From: Tetrastigma voinierianum
Lineage: Eukaryota > Streptophyta > Magnoliopsida > Vitales > Vitaceae
DNA: 64,000 bases
Assembly (NCBI GenBank): GCA_016808115.1
Contig: JAEQBH010007409.1
Span: forward strand, 168,552-232,551
Direction: 5' to 3'
Shown: one piece after another, positions 34,420-46,412 of the stretch
Layout: each line of letters opens with the position of its first letter
Numbering within the stretch: position 1 is the first letter of the stretch
Position numbers and translations under genes: made by a program
Notes under the pieces: generated by a model
Database searches by the model: none
What the model was told of the DNA's origin: nothing
Seen by the model: only the letters and a program-made list of their open reading frames with translations

Positions 34420-35305
34420 CTACGAGAAGAGGAAAAGAGACGCATTGAAGGGGAAATGTTAAACCATGTAACAAATGATCAATACAAATCTTTCAAAACA
34501 AATAAAAAACGATTCTATGATTTGTATGCATTCTAATGATGTAGAAACAAATACCATGTAAGTTCGATGATGCATGCATGTATAAGCACATAATACAACA
34601 AATTAAGGTCTAGGCTCCACACTGTACATCCATTCTAGCTACTTAATCAAGCATGAAAAGAAGACACAAAATACGCTGGGTGGGAAATATCGCCAATGTC
34701 CAAAGCATATATATATATATTTATCAATATTTATCAATAGTAATATTCACAGCTGATTATCGAGAGCCAGAGTTTCTTTGAAATAATATATATATATATA
34801 TATTGATACTTCAAAATGCAAATATTGATAACATATTAATATTAGTACCGTAGCTAGACGGTTAACCCAACCTAATCCGATGTCGGACCTCGTTTAGGCA
34901 CCGATTTCTTTGTAAGTTGTCGACTCGGGGTTCAATTTTTATCCCTATTTAAATTGATCGACTCAGCTCAATGGTTCGGGGTAACCCGAATCTAACCAAA
35001 ATCCAGGTGTATATATATAAACTAGTAAATGTACACTTGGGATCATATAAAAATGTATAATAAATAATTATTTCATGACTTTATTTATTCAAAAGTTATT
35101 TTTCTAAATAAATAATTTTATGGTTTTATTTTTTATTTCAAAACTCATATTGAAGAAATGTGATCGGGCCATTGAAACCATATCCGTTGTTACGCGTAAT
35201 ATCCAATCTCGATTGGAACATAAACACGGTTTAAAATTTTTATCCCTTAACCCAATAAGGATCACATGCTTTCATAAAACCGAAGGAAGGGTAAACGAAA
35301 CTTAC
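34420..35305. other. AT-rich stretch with TA microsatellites
   Basis: (TA)n runs at about 34709-34722 and 34787-34802. Probably intron of the minus-strand host gene; no other feature is recognised. Confidence 0.4.
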
Positions 35306-35373
35306 TCTTGTAGATCGATTCCGCCAAGCCTTCAAAGTTTGCGCCTTGGCTCTGGTCTCGATCAAAGGTGTTG
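35306..35373 (-). pseudogene. Host exon-like sequence, distal part, interrupted by a solo LTR
   Basis: Joined with 37371-37390 across F1-b (one TSD copy removed), the minus strand reads RKGSTFDRDQSQGANF, then EGLAESIYK, followed by a strong donor A|GTAAGTTT (35306/35305). Upstream in the same frame it stays open to VLWILVEVVAF and is then closed by a TAG just after ATGAAGATC (about 37430). A second frame is also open across the exon. The composition is protein-like, but no family was recognised. The exon, if real, is split by F1-b. Confidence 0.35.
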
Positions 35374-37370
35374 TGTAAGACCCGAGAAATCTACTCCTCG
35401 GGAAAAAGTGGCAAAATCGTAATTGGTTACTTCTAAATTGTAATTTCTGCTAAAACTAAAATTCTATTCTCTGTATCTCTGATGACTAAAACAGATTGCA
35501 CAGTTGGAATCATCTCGCGAAATTTAGCTAGCACGTAAAATTTCGTTAAATTCCGAGACAGTAGAAGTTGACACGTTTTTCGAGGCATCGCGGTTCGGGT
35601 GTCGTAAAATGGTTTTTGATGCGTCGAAAGTCACATATAACACGTACTCATGTACCATAAGTGGTATGAGCAGAGAAAGTATGAAAATGGATGGCCGAGA
35701 TAGTGCCGAATGTCAAAACTGGGAAAATAAGGTCATAATTGGTATTAAAGGAAAAGATTTAAATAATAATAAGACAAAACACTCAATAGTGTTTCGGCTT
35801 TCTCAAAATGCCAAAAAGTGGAAAACTGAATTGATAGGAGATGCGCAGGGTTTAGAAATGGTGTTTTTAGTGAGAGAGTCTTCTTCTCTCTAGAACACGG
35901 TGGCATCCGACCGTCATAGCTTCAGACAAGAAGCGGAAGCCGCTTCACGCGAGAGTAGTTTCCCTGCGGATAACGGATGGTGGAGTCGCCTCAACCCGAG
36001 AGGTAGGGTTTCCCCCTTACTTGGGTTTTATTCTTCGCTTAAGTACTATGTAAATGTTTCAGGCTGTCGAGGCCTCGAACGGCTACTTCGACGGTCCCGT
36101 AACTTGGGACCGAATTGTCAGAATTTCAAGTCTAAATCGTGCAGTCCGTGACTGAGCACGACTGGTTTGGGTTGTTGGATTGTGCAATTATGTGTTAATG
36201 CATGCTTTGATGTGTATGAGGTCGGAATCGGCCGAGAAATACGAGTTCACAAAGTGAACCGATAATTTGTGTTTTGATAGAACAAAGAACTCAGTGGTTT
36301 TATCGTCAGCTGACCACAAAATAATTTTTAGAAAATATGTGTTTGGTCAAGGGATTCAAGTGGAATTGTTTCGTTTGATAATTAGCCCAAGTGAGCTAAT
36401 TTTTAAAAGAATTGTGAATTACATGATTGTGTGATTTAAATTATGCGAATATATGGTGATATATTTGCTTCGCGGTTTATATGAGTTATTGAAATGGCAT
36501 CATATCGCATTTCATATGCACTGGGTAGCCTAGAAATTAGGTGTGAGTGCATGACATGGAAATCTCTGAAAGAAAAACGAAAACGTTTTTTGAAAGGAAT
36601 TTCACAGATGTATTTCCGCAGAATTGTCAGAGACTCGGGCCCACGTATCATCAATGAGGACCATGACTGCTTTCTGCTGTTCTCCAACACATTCGCCCTG
36701 AGGGTAGTCCCAATATTTTTACCGAAGGGATACTCAATAGTATAGTTTCGAAAACAACAAGAATTGTTTTTGAAAAGATGTTTTCATGGTTTAGTGTGAG
36801 GGAGTCTGAGGCTCTGTGGTATGAGTTTTATTCATGTAGACATTCAAGCAGGATCATGTATTTCGCTTGAATGTGTGTTTATTTGAGCATTGCATATGCA
36901 CTTAGGGTGGAGAGTAACCACTTAGGGTGATTCCACTATCGGCATTAGCTCACCCCGTCGAGGGAACATATTTTCGTGCAATGTGGAGCACAACAGAGAA
37001 TGCGCCCACTTGTCCTGTGAGGTCGAAGCTAAGAAAAGCCGATTTGCGGGTTTTGGTTTGTGGATGTATACATGTGTATTAAATTTCAATTAATATATGT
37101 GTTGTATAAAAGAGAATTGATTAATTCTTTTGAAACTATTGATATATCGTTTTATCATGATGAGTATAGTTATCGGGCCCAAGTGGTCGCTTTACCTCAT
37201 GTTGTGATTATATCGACTGCCTGGGATGTTTACGCAGTGTCAGATTCAGTGTAGCCCCCGTACAAAGGACACTCCCGCTCCGATTTTCCAAGTGGCGTCT
37301 GATAACCCGACATCCACTTGTATTCCGCAGTTGATTCGCAGTCAACCACCCCTGCCTGGGGGGCGCCACA
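35374..37370 (+). mobile_element. Solo LTR F1-b
   Basis: 2.0 kb from TGTAAGACCCGAGAAA to GGGGGGCGCCACA. Flanks TGTTG (35369-35373) and TGCTG (37371-37375) form a TSD with one transition. No PBS or internal region follows. Its middle part (36550-36730) resembles F2-a (AATTTCACAGATG, CGCCCTGAGGGTAGTCC) rather than the F1 repeat block, so it is an intermediate subfamily. Confidence 0.85.
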
Positions 37371-37390
37371 TGCTGCCTTTCCTAAAAGCC
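37371..37390 (-). pseudogene. Host exon-like sequence, proximal part
   Basis: GGCTTTTAG|GAAAGGCAGCA on the minus strand continues directly into 35368 downward when F1-b is removed. See the entry at 35306. The AG here may or may not be an acceptor, because an intron upstream of it would be only about 35 bp. Confidence 0.3.
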
Positions 37391-37542
37391 ACCACCTCTA
37401 CAAGTATCCACAATACCTAACAACAACGAACGATCTTCATTAATGCTGGGGCCAGTTCGTCTTCAAAACGAAATTAGGGTCTCTCTGCTTTGGTTGTTCT
37501 TAGAGTAAACACTCCACTTCACTTTCACAAAAAATATATATG

Positions 37543-37596
<54 letters not shown>

Positions 37597-37959
37597 AAAA
37601 CTCTTTTAAATAATAACAATTAAATTCAAATCCTTATCGATATGGAAATAAATTTATATTATTATATATTTAAATCCTTAAATAATAACAATTTAAATTC
37701 AAATCCTTATCAGATAAGGAAACGACTTATATTATTATATATTTTAAAACTCATTAGAAAACCCTTTTGGCTGCATATTTTATCCAATAAGAAAATATAA
37801 CAAATTAATTATTTGTTATAATTTAAATCACGACTTAAACTTTCAAAATTAAACTTGAATTTAAATAACAATCGAGTTTATTATTTGTAATTAAAATAAT
37901 CTCATCATTTTAAATTATAGAGAAAATGAAAACCATAAATCGTTATTATTTGTTCTTAA
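37391..37959. repeat. TA microsatellite and 72-bp tandem duplication
   Basis: (TA)n at 37546-37594, then two copies of a 72-bp unit beginning AAATAATAACAAT at 37608 and 37680. The stretch 37391-37540 may be the 5' end of the host gene on the minus strand (it contains ACCCTAATTTCG upstream of the ATG near 37450). Confidence 0.6.
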
Positions 37960-40900
37960 TGTGCGACCCATAGGTTCACTCACATCAAGCAAGAGTTTCA
38001 AATCAGAACACCCCAAAATACAAATTACAGCGCTTTTTGGACATGTTTAGGTATTTTGTAAGCGCACTTGAATGTTTCGGGAAGAATGCTAAACATGGAA
38101 AAACTATAGATCCTAAATTTACAAGACTTAAGGATAAAATCGTAATTTGTCCAAAAAGGGACTTAAAAGTCATAAGTTAACAAGAATTGAGGCCAAAATG
38201 AAATAAGGGGAAGTTGGAGGACCACAAGGCAAATAACATAAAGTTTGTTTATTAATAGAAGAGGGAGACCAAAAATGGATTATTTTTTGTCTCCAAACAA
38301 GGGTTTCACGTATGGAGCAAAAAGGGAAGAAGAGAGAAGAAGAGGAAGAATAGAGGAGAGCCAAAGGTGCTGGGTTCAAGAGGTTTTTGTATGGATTTCT
38401 AGATACATGACTTTGGTATGGTTTGTACAAGAATTTCGGGTATGATTGCTAGTGGTTTGCCTTGAAGAGTAAATTGTTCCTTCTAGGGTTTTGATACAGA
38501 ACCTTATCCTAACTCTAGAATTAAGGGAAGTTTGCTGAAAATCCTAGTTGATCATAATTAAATATGGAATCCTTCACAATTCCAAAGTTTTGTAGAATTG
38601 CGAATCTTGGATTCTTTGTCTGATTAAAAGTATTAGAGTTGTTTAGAGGGATTCCATGTTAGTTTTTGACATGATGCAATAGAGTGATTTATGGAAGAAA
38701 GTGCATGAAAATGGGCAAAAATACACATTATGGGAAATTTTCGGTGACATGCACCCACACCCCGAAATACGCATCGCTGGTTTCCGGGTCACTACAACAT
38801 GTACTGGGCATTGTTCTCAAAGGTGTACCTACATACGTAACGCTCTGTTTTTCTGTTTCAATTAGTTTTTCGTATTTTAGCCATAACTTGCTCATTTCTA
38901 ACCGATTGGTGGATTTTATAGTGGCTAATTAAAATAGACTTTAAGGAGAACCAAATATCCTCAAATAGGAATCTTCATATTCTGACTCTATGTGGCCCAG
39001 AAATCCACTCTAAGTGAGGCCATGTGCAAGCCAATTCTTGCATCAGTTTTGAATCACAGAGTAGTCCGGATTGTTTCTGAACGTATCTTGAGTTCCAGTG
39101 CTCCGATTTGGGTGAATCTAGTTGGAGGAGAACCCTTAGCACATTAGCTTTAAAGGAGTATAAAGAACTAGTGTCAAATATGGAGACAAGGCACTAGAAA
39201 ATGAATATTTCAAACTGTCCCTCGGGTAAAATCGGCAAACCGACTAGTTGACATGAAAATACCATAACTTGAGTTTGGATGATCCGATTGGAATGATTCC
39301 AATTTCTAAGTAAAGTTGATTCATATAGGAACAAGAATACATGAATGATGTGTGAATACGGAAGTATTCTTGTATAAGTATAAGTATATGAAATGCCATA
39401 TGTAAGAGGCATGAAATAAGGAAAGTATAGGAAATGGCAATATGTCATAAAAACATAATGTGGCTAAGAAGGCCCCTATTATAAGATAGTAAGTTACTGA
39501 ACTAAAATAATTGTAAAATTGCCTAAGACCAGTTATTGAATGACATGGCACCTATGTTAAGTGGGCAGGCACGTATAGTACTTCTAAGATTCTCCGGGAC
39601 AAGGCGACGACACTCTCCGATCGTGCTTCTACACTAGTACTTCAAGAGCCCGATTGGGGGGCACGACGACACTCTCTCGGTCGCTGCTTCCTAAGACTCC
39701 GCTTGTGCCGCGGCATTCTCAAGATCGATCAGACTCCTTCTACCTCTATTACAACGTGTCCTACTCATTTTGTATTACTGATCTATGCAATCCAACAGTT
39801 ATATGATAAGCACTCGAATAAAGAATAAGAGAAGAAATGAATATGGTAAAGGTCCAATCGCACCCGAGCACCTCCTCAGATCTGCTCATTGCGACCTACG
39901 TACCTCCCGTATAATGAATCATGGTAGTACCCCACGGTACCTTTGCACTTAATAAGCCCGTATAACATCCTAAATACAAGTAAGTGCCCGAAATACAAGT
40001 ATAATGCTGCAAGACTAGTATAAGTTCTCAGAATACACGAGTAACCGGTAAATACAATTGCCTCCGAAATACCTAAGTTCTCGAATACAAGTATAATGCT
40101 CCGTGAAGACAAGTGATAGTTATGTAATACACGTGATAAGATCCCAAATACAAGTAAGTGCGTTCGAAATACAAGTATGCTCCGTATTTAGTATAAGTTC
40201 AGAATACACGAGCAGATTTGAAATACAATTAAGTGCTCCGAAATACAAGTATACGTTCCGTAAGACAAGTATAAGTTATGTAATACACGTATAAGATCCG
40301 AAATACAAGTAAGTGCTCCGAAATACAAGTATATGTTTTGTAAGACTAATATAAGTTCTGTAATACATGTATAAGATCCGAAATACAAGGATGTGCTCCT
40401 ATATACAAGTATACGTTCCGTAAGACAAGTATAAGTTCTGTAATACACGTATAAGATCCAAAATACATGTATATGCTCCGTAATACAAGGATAAGATCCG
40501 AAATACCAGAATAAACTCTGTAGTACAAGTATAAGATCCGTAAGACAAGGATATGCTCTGTAGTACAAGTATAAGATACGAAGTACTAGTATAAGTTCTA
40601 CAAGCATCTACCGTACCTCTTTATCCGACAAATATGTAGTACCTACGTGTACCTCCGTGATAAATATAGGTCCCGGTGAGTACCTTACAGCACCGTCGTA
40701 TAAGATCCTGGGATAAGGATGAACCCGCAGTACCTACTTCGGTACTTCCGTATAAGGATGTGTTCCTGTATCACCCGTATAATGCTCCGTAATATTTCAA
40801 GCAGAGAGTACCTACCCGGCACCCCAAATAAATGTAATCTTCGTAGTATAAGTATAATTTCTATGGTATAAGTGAGCTTTAGCACTCAAGGGTACCCCTA

Positions 40901-41917
40901 AGATAAGCATAAGTTCCGTAGATTCCTACGGGAGATCTGAGATAGATATAAGTACCAGTACGTGCATAAGTATATAAGCATAAGCTATGAAACTCCTACG
41001 GGAGATCTGAACTAGTATAAGATAGATAGAAGTATGAGTACGTGATAAGTACCTTCGTCTAAGTATATGTATAAGTTCATAACTGTATATAAGGAATCTG
41101 AATAAGTATAAATATGTGTCCTATGGGAGATAAGTATAAATATGTATCCTACGGGAGATAAGTATCAGTCTGACAGAAGTTCAAGTGTATGTCCTTTGGG
41201 AGATCTAAATAATTATAAGTCTGAGACAAGTATCAGTATAAGTTCCGATATATATGTCATTTGGGAGACCTGAATAAGTATACGTCTGATACAAACATAA
41301 GTATGTGTCCTATGGGAGATTGAAATAAGAATAAGTCTATCATTAGTATAAGATCTGTACAAGTATAAGTTTGTTATAAGTATAAGTTCAGTACAGTACA
41401 CGAGATATTTGAAAAAGCATAAGTTTATTACAAGGATATTTATACATGTAAATGTGTTATATGAATTCATGAGATTTTGATATATCTGCTTTCTCAAGTA
41501 TATTTTATTACGATTTAAGAAATGCACACAGATCTCAGATAAGTTATAAGATGTTTCCCACTGCCGTAAAGCTTTACGGGTTTTAATCCGTGTAGGCACA
41601 GGAGAAGACGTCGCAAGAACATCCGCATACAAATGGGCCAAATACTAGTAAGGGTTCACTACATGTAGTTCCGTGCTCGATTTGTAAATGTAAAAGTACG
41701 CTTTGTATATGTAAACGGACTCAAGATATGCATGATTTTGATGGACACCACTCCTGTGGTAGTTATTTTGATTCTGTTAGAAGATGTGGGCCATACCCAC
41801 AGGTCCCAGTTGACTTTTAAAAAAAATATCAGGTAAAGAGTCCCAGTATATGGTCTCGCGTCCCGAAAACCGGTTCGGATCCGCCAACCGGGTCGGACTG
41901 GGAATCGGGGCGTGACA
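37960..41917 (+). mobile_element. Long LTR-like unit with minisatellite
   Basis: The left edge TGTGCGACCC and the right edge CGGGGCGTGACA (41917) have the form of LTR ends, and the middle resembles the TE-B LTR in places (TGGATTT, ACATGACTTTGGTATGG, near 38395). No TSD is seen (CTTAA / AAATC) and no PBS follows, so this may be a solo LTR or two fragments. It holds the 20-bp minisatellite. Confidence 0.35.
39950..40607. repeat. 20-bp minisatellite with 80-bp higher-order unit
   Basis: Eighteen consecutive 20-bp units from 40238 to 40597 without any indel, consensus CCGAAATACAAGTATAAGTT. Four variants tend to follow in the same order (CCGAAATACAAGTAAGTGCT, CCGAAATACAAGTATACGTT, CCGTAAGACAAGTATAAGTT, ATGTAATACACGTATAAGAT), giving an 80-bp super-unit. 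Looser copies extend left to 39950, and related TATAAGTAT words run right to about 41450. Confidence 0.9.
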
Positions 41918-42156
41918 AAATCACATTTTGATCCTACAAGTCATAAGTGGCCTCTAGCAAGACATTATGACTACCCAAGTTAAATGAAAAGCTCATGATC
42001 CGAGACAACCTTAATATAGCTAATGACATAATCCTTTTAGCTCATGATATCTTGAGAATATAAGGCATGGACAAAGCCAACCTTATATCGCTCTATCTTT
42101 TGATTACTCGAAACCCACCAGACGACTAAACAAATGACATCGGGACCCCATCAAGC
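41918..42156. other. Possible Copia-type LTR fragment, left of F1-c
   Basis: CATTTTGATCCTACAAGTCA and TCATGATATCTTGAGAATA resemble Copia LTR text I have seen in plants; 44167-44760 looks like its continuation across F1-c. This is an impression, not a proven match. Confidence 0.25.
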
Positions 42157-44166
42157 CGTGACGCCCCATTCTCGAGGTGTCCGTTGACAACCTCGTCCGC
42201 TGAATACTGCAAATGCTCGTAACCCAACCCTACTCACGAAAATCGGGCATAGTCTCCTTTGTACGAGGAGCTCTACCTGGAATACATAACCTGTCCCAAC
42301 ATCAATCACATGAGTAGAAACGACCTCTTGGGCCCATAAACCAATACTCATCACAATACATCCAAACCAAATATATATCTCATGGTTTCAAGAGTTAATA
42401 ATTTACTCTTATACAACATATATTAAAATCTCTAGAATTCTAATACATGTATACAATATAATACCAAAGCCACAACCCAAGTTTCTCTAAAACGGTCTCT
42501 AGGATAAGCCGCTCCCCTCGCACGCTCCCCTCGTACCGAAAAATAATATCCTCGACAGAGGAAGATCGTCAAGAGTGGAATCACCCTTAGCCCAGCTACT
42601 CTCCACCCAAGGCATATGCAATGCCCAAAATAAACACACATTCAAGCAAATTCCCGATCCTATCAATGTCTACATGATCGTCCATGTCCCGAGTCCCGAC
42701 TCTCTCACACCCGCCTAAGCCACGTATGAGAAACATTATTTTCAAACAAAGATATTTGTTTTAATTACATAAACCCTCCGATACAGCAGTGGACCATCTC
42801 CGATGTTATATTTAGTGGACTACCCTCCCATTTATATCAATCGGGGGTCAACTCCGACGATTGATATTTATATGGACTACCCCTCCGATATTATCAATCG
42901 GGTCGACCGACGCATTGATATTTAATACGGATCACCCTCCCGATAATTACATATTAGTCAACCCCTCCGAAATACTCTTCAAGACCACCCCATGCACTCT
43001 ACCTATCACTCTAGTGGTGCCCTAGTGCATATGGTAATGATGATGCCAATTCCAATACACTGATATAACACAATGAATATCATCATGCATAGTTCACACT
43101 TAAATCACACAAAAACATGTTATGCAATTTCACATTCCATTACACCAAAATTAGCTCGTGGGCTAATGATATCAAACACGAGCAATTCAACATGAATTAC
43201 TCATCAAACACTGCCACACAAAAATTAGTTTTCAGGTCACTATTCATATGAACAAGAACCCTCGTTTACTATTCCGTCCACTCATCAAATCATCTGCCTG
43301 CCATCAGAACCCGCCGAATTTCACTGGGCCATTTCGCCCATACAAAAACCCAACACATGATTTATAGCATAAATTTCATAATTAACAACCCAAACAGCCC
43401 ATAAAACTGTTACGGCCGGCTCCATGGCTCCCAAAAATTTCACACCCGTCCCAAGTTTTCGATCGATCAAACCTACGCTAAGGCCTCATACCAACCGAAA
43501 CATCATATAACACTTAAATAAAGAATAAACCCAGGGATAAATCCCCTACCACGCGAGTTTGCTCGAAAAACTCTCAAAACCTGAGCTCCACGCCAGAGTT
43601 CCCTCGCCTTTCATGAGCTACTTTCCTTCTTGTCCGACGAATTCCGATGGTCGGATCACCTGCAAATCTAGAGAGAAGGCACACCTTCTCTCTCTAAATT
43701 CAAAAACTCCATAGCCAATGCGTCCTATTTTTCCTCTCCCACGTTTTGGCTTTCTTTTTCCTAGGAGACGGCACTATTTGTTAATTTGTCCTATTATCAT
43801 TTAAACTTTTCATTAATGACATCTACGTCCCTTCTTTTCCCAGTTTTGACACTTGGCACTATCTCGGCCGTCCATTTTCATCATTTCTCTACTCATGCCA
43901 CTTATGGCACATGAGTACGTGTTATACGTGACTTTTATCACATCGTATATCGTTTTACGGCACCCGAAACGCGATGCCTCAAAAAACGTGCAAACTCCAA
44001 TTGTCTCGGAATTTGACGAAATTCTTCGTGCTAGCTAGATTTCGCGAGATTATTCCAACGGTGAAATCCGTTTCATCATCCGAGATCCAAAGAATAAATT
44101 TCATATTTTTGACCGAAATTACTATTTTACCCTTTTTGAGAAAGTTGAATTTTCTCGGGTCTTACA
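42157..44166 (-). mobile_element. Solo LTR F1-c
   Basis: 2.0 kb from (C)GTGACGCCCC to TTTTCTCGGGTCTTACA, colinear with F1-a, F1-d and F1-f, with the 54-bp repeat block at 42770-42975. The flanks (CAAGC / AATTC) do not form a TSD, so the left edge may be altered. Confidence 0.75.
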
Positions 44167-45740
44167 AATTCATTTAAGCAAGGCCATGCATTTCTCGCCT
44201 CAATTGCTTTGAGGGACCCGTAGATATTCTTATAATAAGATGACAAATTCCATCTTAATCGCTCATATCTCACTACATAATTTACATGCTCAAGTATAAC
44301 CTTTTATACTATCCGATTAAAGACAACGCTTGATTATATCAAACACAATATTTCTTATGTTTGAACTATAGCGATCTCAGTCAAAGGATTTAATGACACA
44401 ACTATTAGAGATTAACTTATGACTTTGATCCATGTATTAATCTCAAGATCTGCCCGGTCTAATATATGTTCTCAACAAATAGATATAAATTTGATTTGTA
44501 CTCATACACATATTCATTCCATGAATATCAATCAAATCCTTATACTAATCTTAATTCATTGTTATTCCCATAACAATAACCGATTGTGTGACATTCGAAT
44601 AATTAATAATATTATTCAAGGACATTATATATAATAAACATGCAAATCATCATAATAATAAATTCTCATAAATAGTCAAAATACCATGTCCATACACAGC
44701 TCAGAAAGAATTGTCAATAACAAATATCCTCAATTTCATAATCATAAATCTAGTAGTTTCTTTATTTAAAAATATATATTATTGAATTGAAGTTGATTAG
44801 CTGTCAAAAAATAAACGAAAAATAAAAAAAAATCTCATGTCATAATTGAGAGCAAAAAGGAAGTGGAAGAAAAGAGCGGAATAATTTGAGACAAAGGGCC
44901 TGTCTTGTTTATGTTTTCAAAAAATTTTTTTTGTTCTTAAAAATAAAGAGAACAAGGAAAACATGAAAAACATATTTGATTCTACTTTTGTTATGAATAA
45001 TACAAACAACAAAAAAACTAAATTCAAAACATATTAATTCAAAATTTGTTATCAAGAACCGTCAAAAATGTAAACCAACAGCTCCTAAATTTTTGTATGA
45101 GTATTTTGTTCTACCTTTGTTTTCATTTATATATAATATTATAATTCCAAAAAATGTAAAATTTTTGTTTCTTTTATAAATCTATTATTAATTTTTTTCT
45201 TTTTGATTTTTATATATGCTTTGAAAATGGAAAATCTATTAACTTAAAATTATGTTTGATAAAATTTGGTAATTTTTTTTTTCAAAACATATGTTGTTGA
45301 TTGAGAGTACATTTAAGGTATATCAAGTGGTTTTCATATTTTTTATTTTAATTAAATGAACATAGAATGTTTTATTAAATTATTCTTTTTTGTGAAGATG
45401 AAAAGGAAAGTAAAAGGAATGAAATTTTGATTTAAATGTATTTGTTTATGTTGGATTTTGATCCATAATATACAAAAGCATGGGAATTGGTGAATGTGCG
45501 GGTGTGTCGGGAAATTATAGTATTTTCGAACTGAAATAATGTCGAATCTAACTTTATGCCTAATCGAATTTTAAATTCTAAAAGTTTTTTTAAAGAAAAT
45601 GATTTTTTATTTTTTGTAGAAAGTAAAAAAAAAAACCTTTGAAAAAAAATTAAATTTATAAAAAAAATGAAAGAAGAGAAGTTTTGTTTTTTAGATCAAA
45701 GAAGATGAAGTGAGATTTTATAAAATTTGAAAGAAATTAA
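44167..45740. other. AT-rich stretch; possible Copia LTR continuation then unassigned
   Basis: 44167-44760 may continue the fragment at 41918. 44761-45740 is A/T-rich with poly-A and poly-T runs and no gene. Confidence 0.3.
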
Positions 45741-46412
45741 TGTGACACCCCAAACCCCGAGGGCCGCGCTGACAACCCGTCAACCTCATGGACATACTGT
45801 GGGATGCCTGCAACCCGACACCACTCACGAAAATCGGGCAGAGTCTCCTTAGTACGGGAAGCTCTACCCAAGATACAAAACCTATCCCAACAATTTATAT
45901 TGACCACACAGGTTCCACATGCGAGTAAAAAATGGTCACTTGGGACCCTGCATTAATACCCACAAAATACACCAACTATATACCATAGTTCAAGAGTTAG
46001 TAAGTCACTCTTAATTCAAACATATGTTAAGATTTACAATTTTAATACATGTTATACAAAAATCAATACCAAATCCACAAATCTGACTTTCTTCAAACGC
46101 TGGCCCTGGTGAGCCGTCCTCCGTACACCCCCTCGTAATTCGAAATAGTGATCCCTCGACAAGGTGAGCAAAGCCCAGTATTGATAATTTCCTACATGGA
46201 TTACTCCCACCTAAGTGCACATGTCATGGAAAACAATCACATTCAAGCAATTTCATGAACCTACTCGAATGTTTACATGCCCAATCCCATGTCCCAAGTC
46301 CTCACCAACTCCCTCACATATGCCTAAGCCAAATGCGAGTAAAACATCTGGCCAAACAAAAGTTTTATTCTCTAAAATCACTACCGACTTGCAAAATATT
46401 AGATCATCCTCC
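45741..46412 (-). mobile_element. Solo LTR F1-d, left part
   Basis: It starts TGTGACACCCC. The flank ATTAA (45736-45740) is repeated exactly after the far end (57063-57067), a perfect TSD once TE-E is removed. The right part is 55857-57062. Confidence 0.85.

Noticed and set aside
40238..40597. CRISPR-like regular short repeats
   Set aside because: Units abut without unique spacers and the sequence is plant nuclear DNA; it is a minisatellite.
40188..40607. 139-codon minus-strand open frame with a repeating Leu/Tyr-rich protein
   Set aside because: It is the translation of the 20-bp minisatellite: three units make 60 bp, so any frame without a stop gives a 20-residue repeat. Not a gene.
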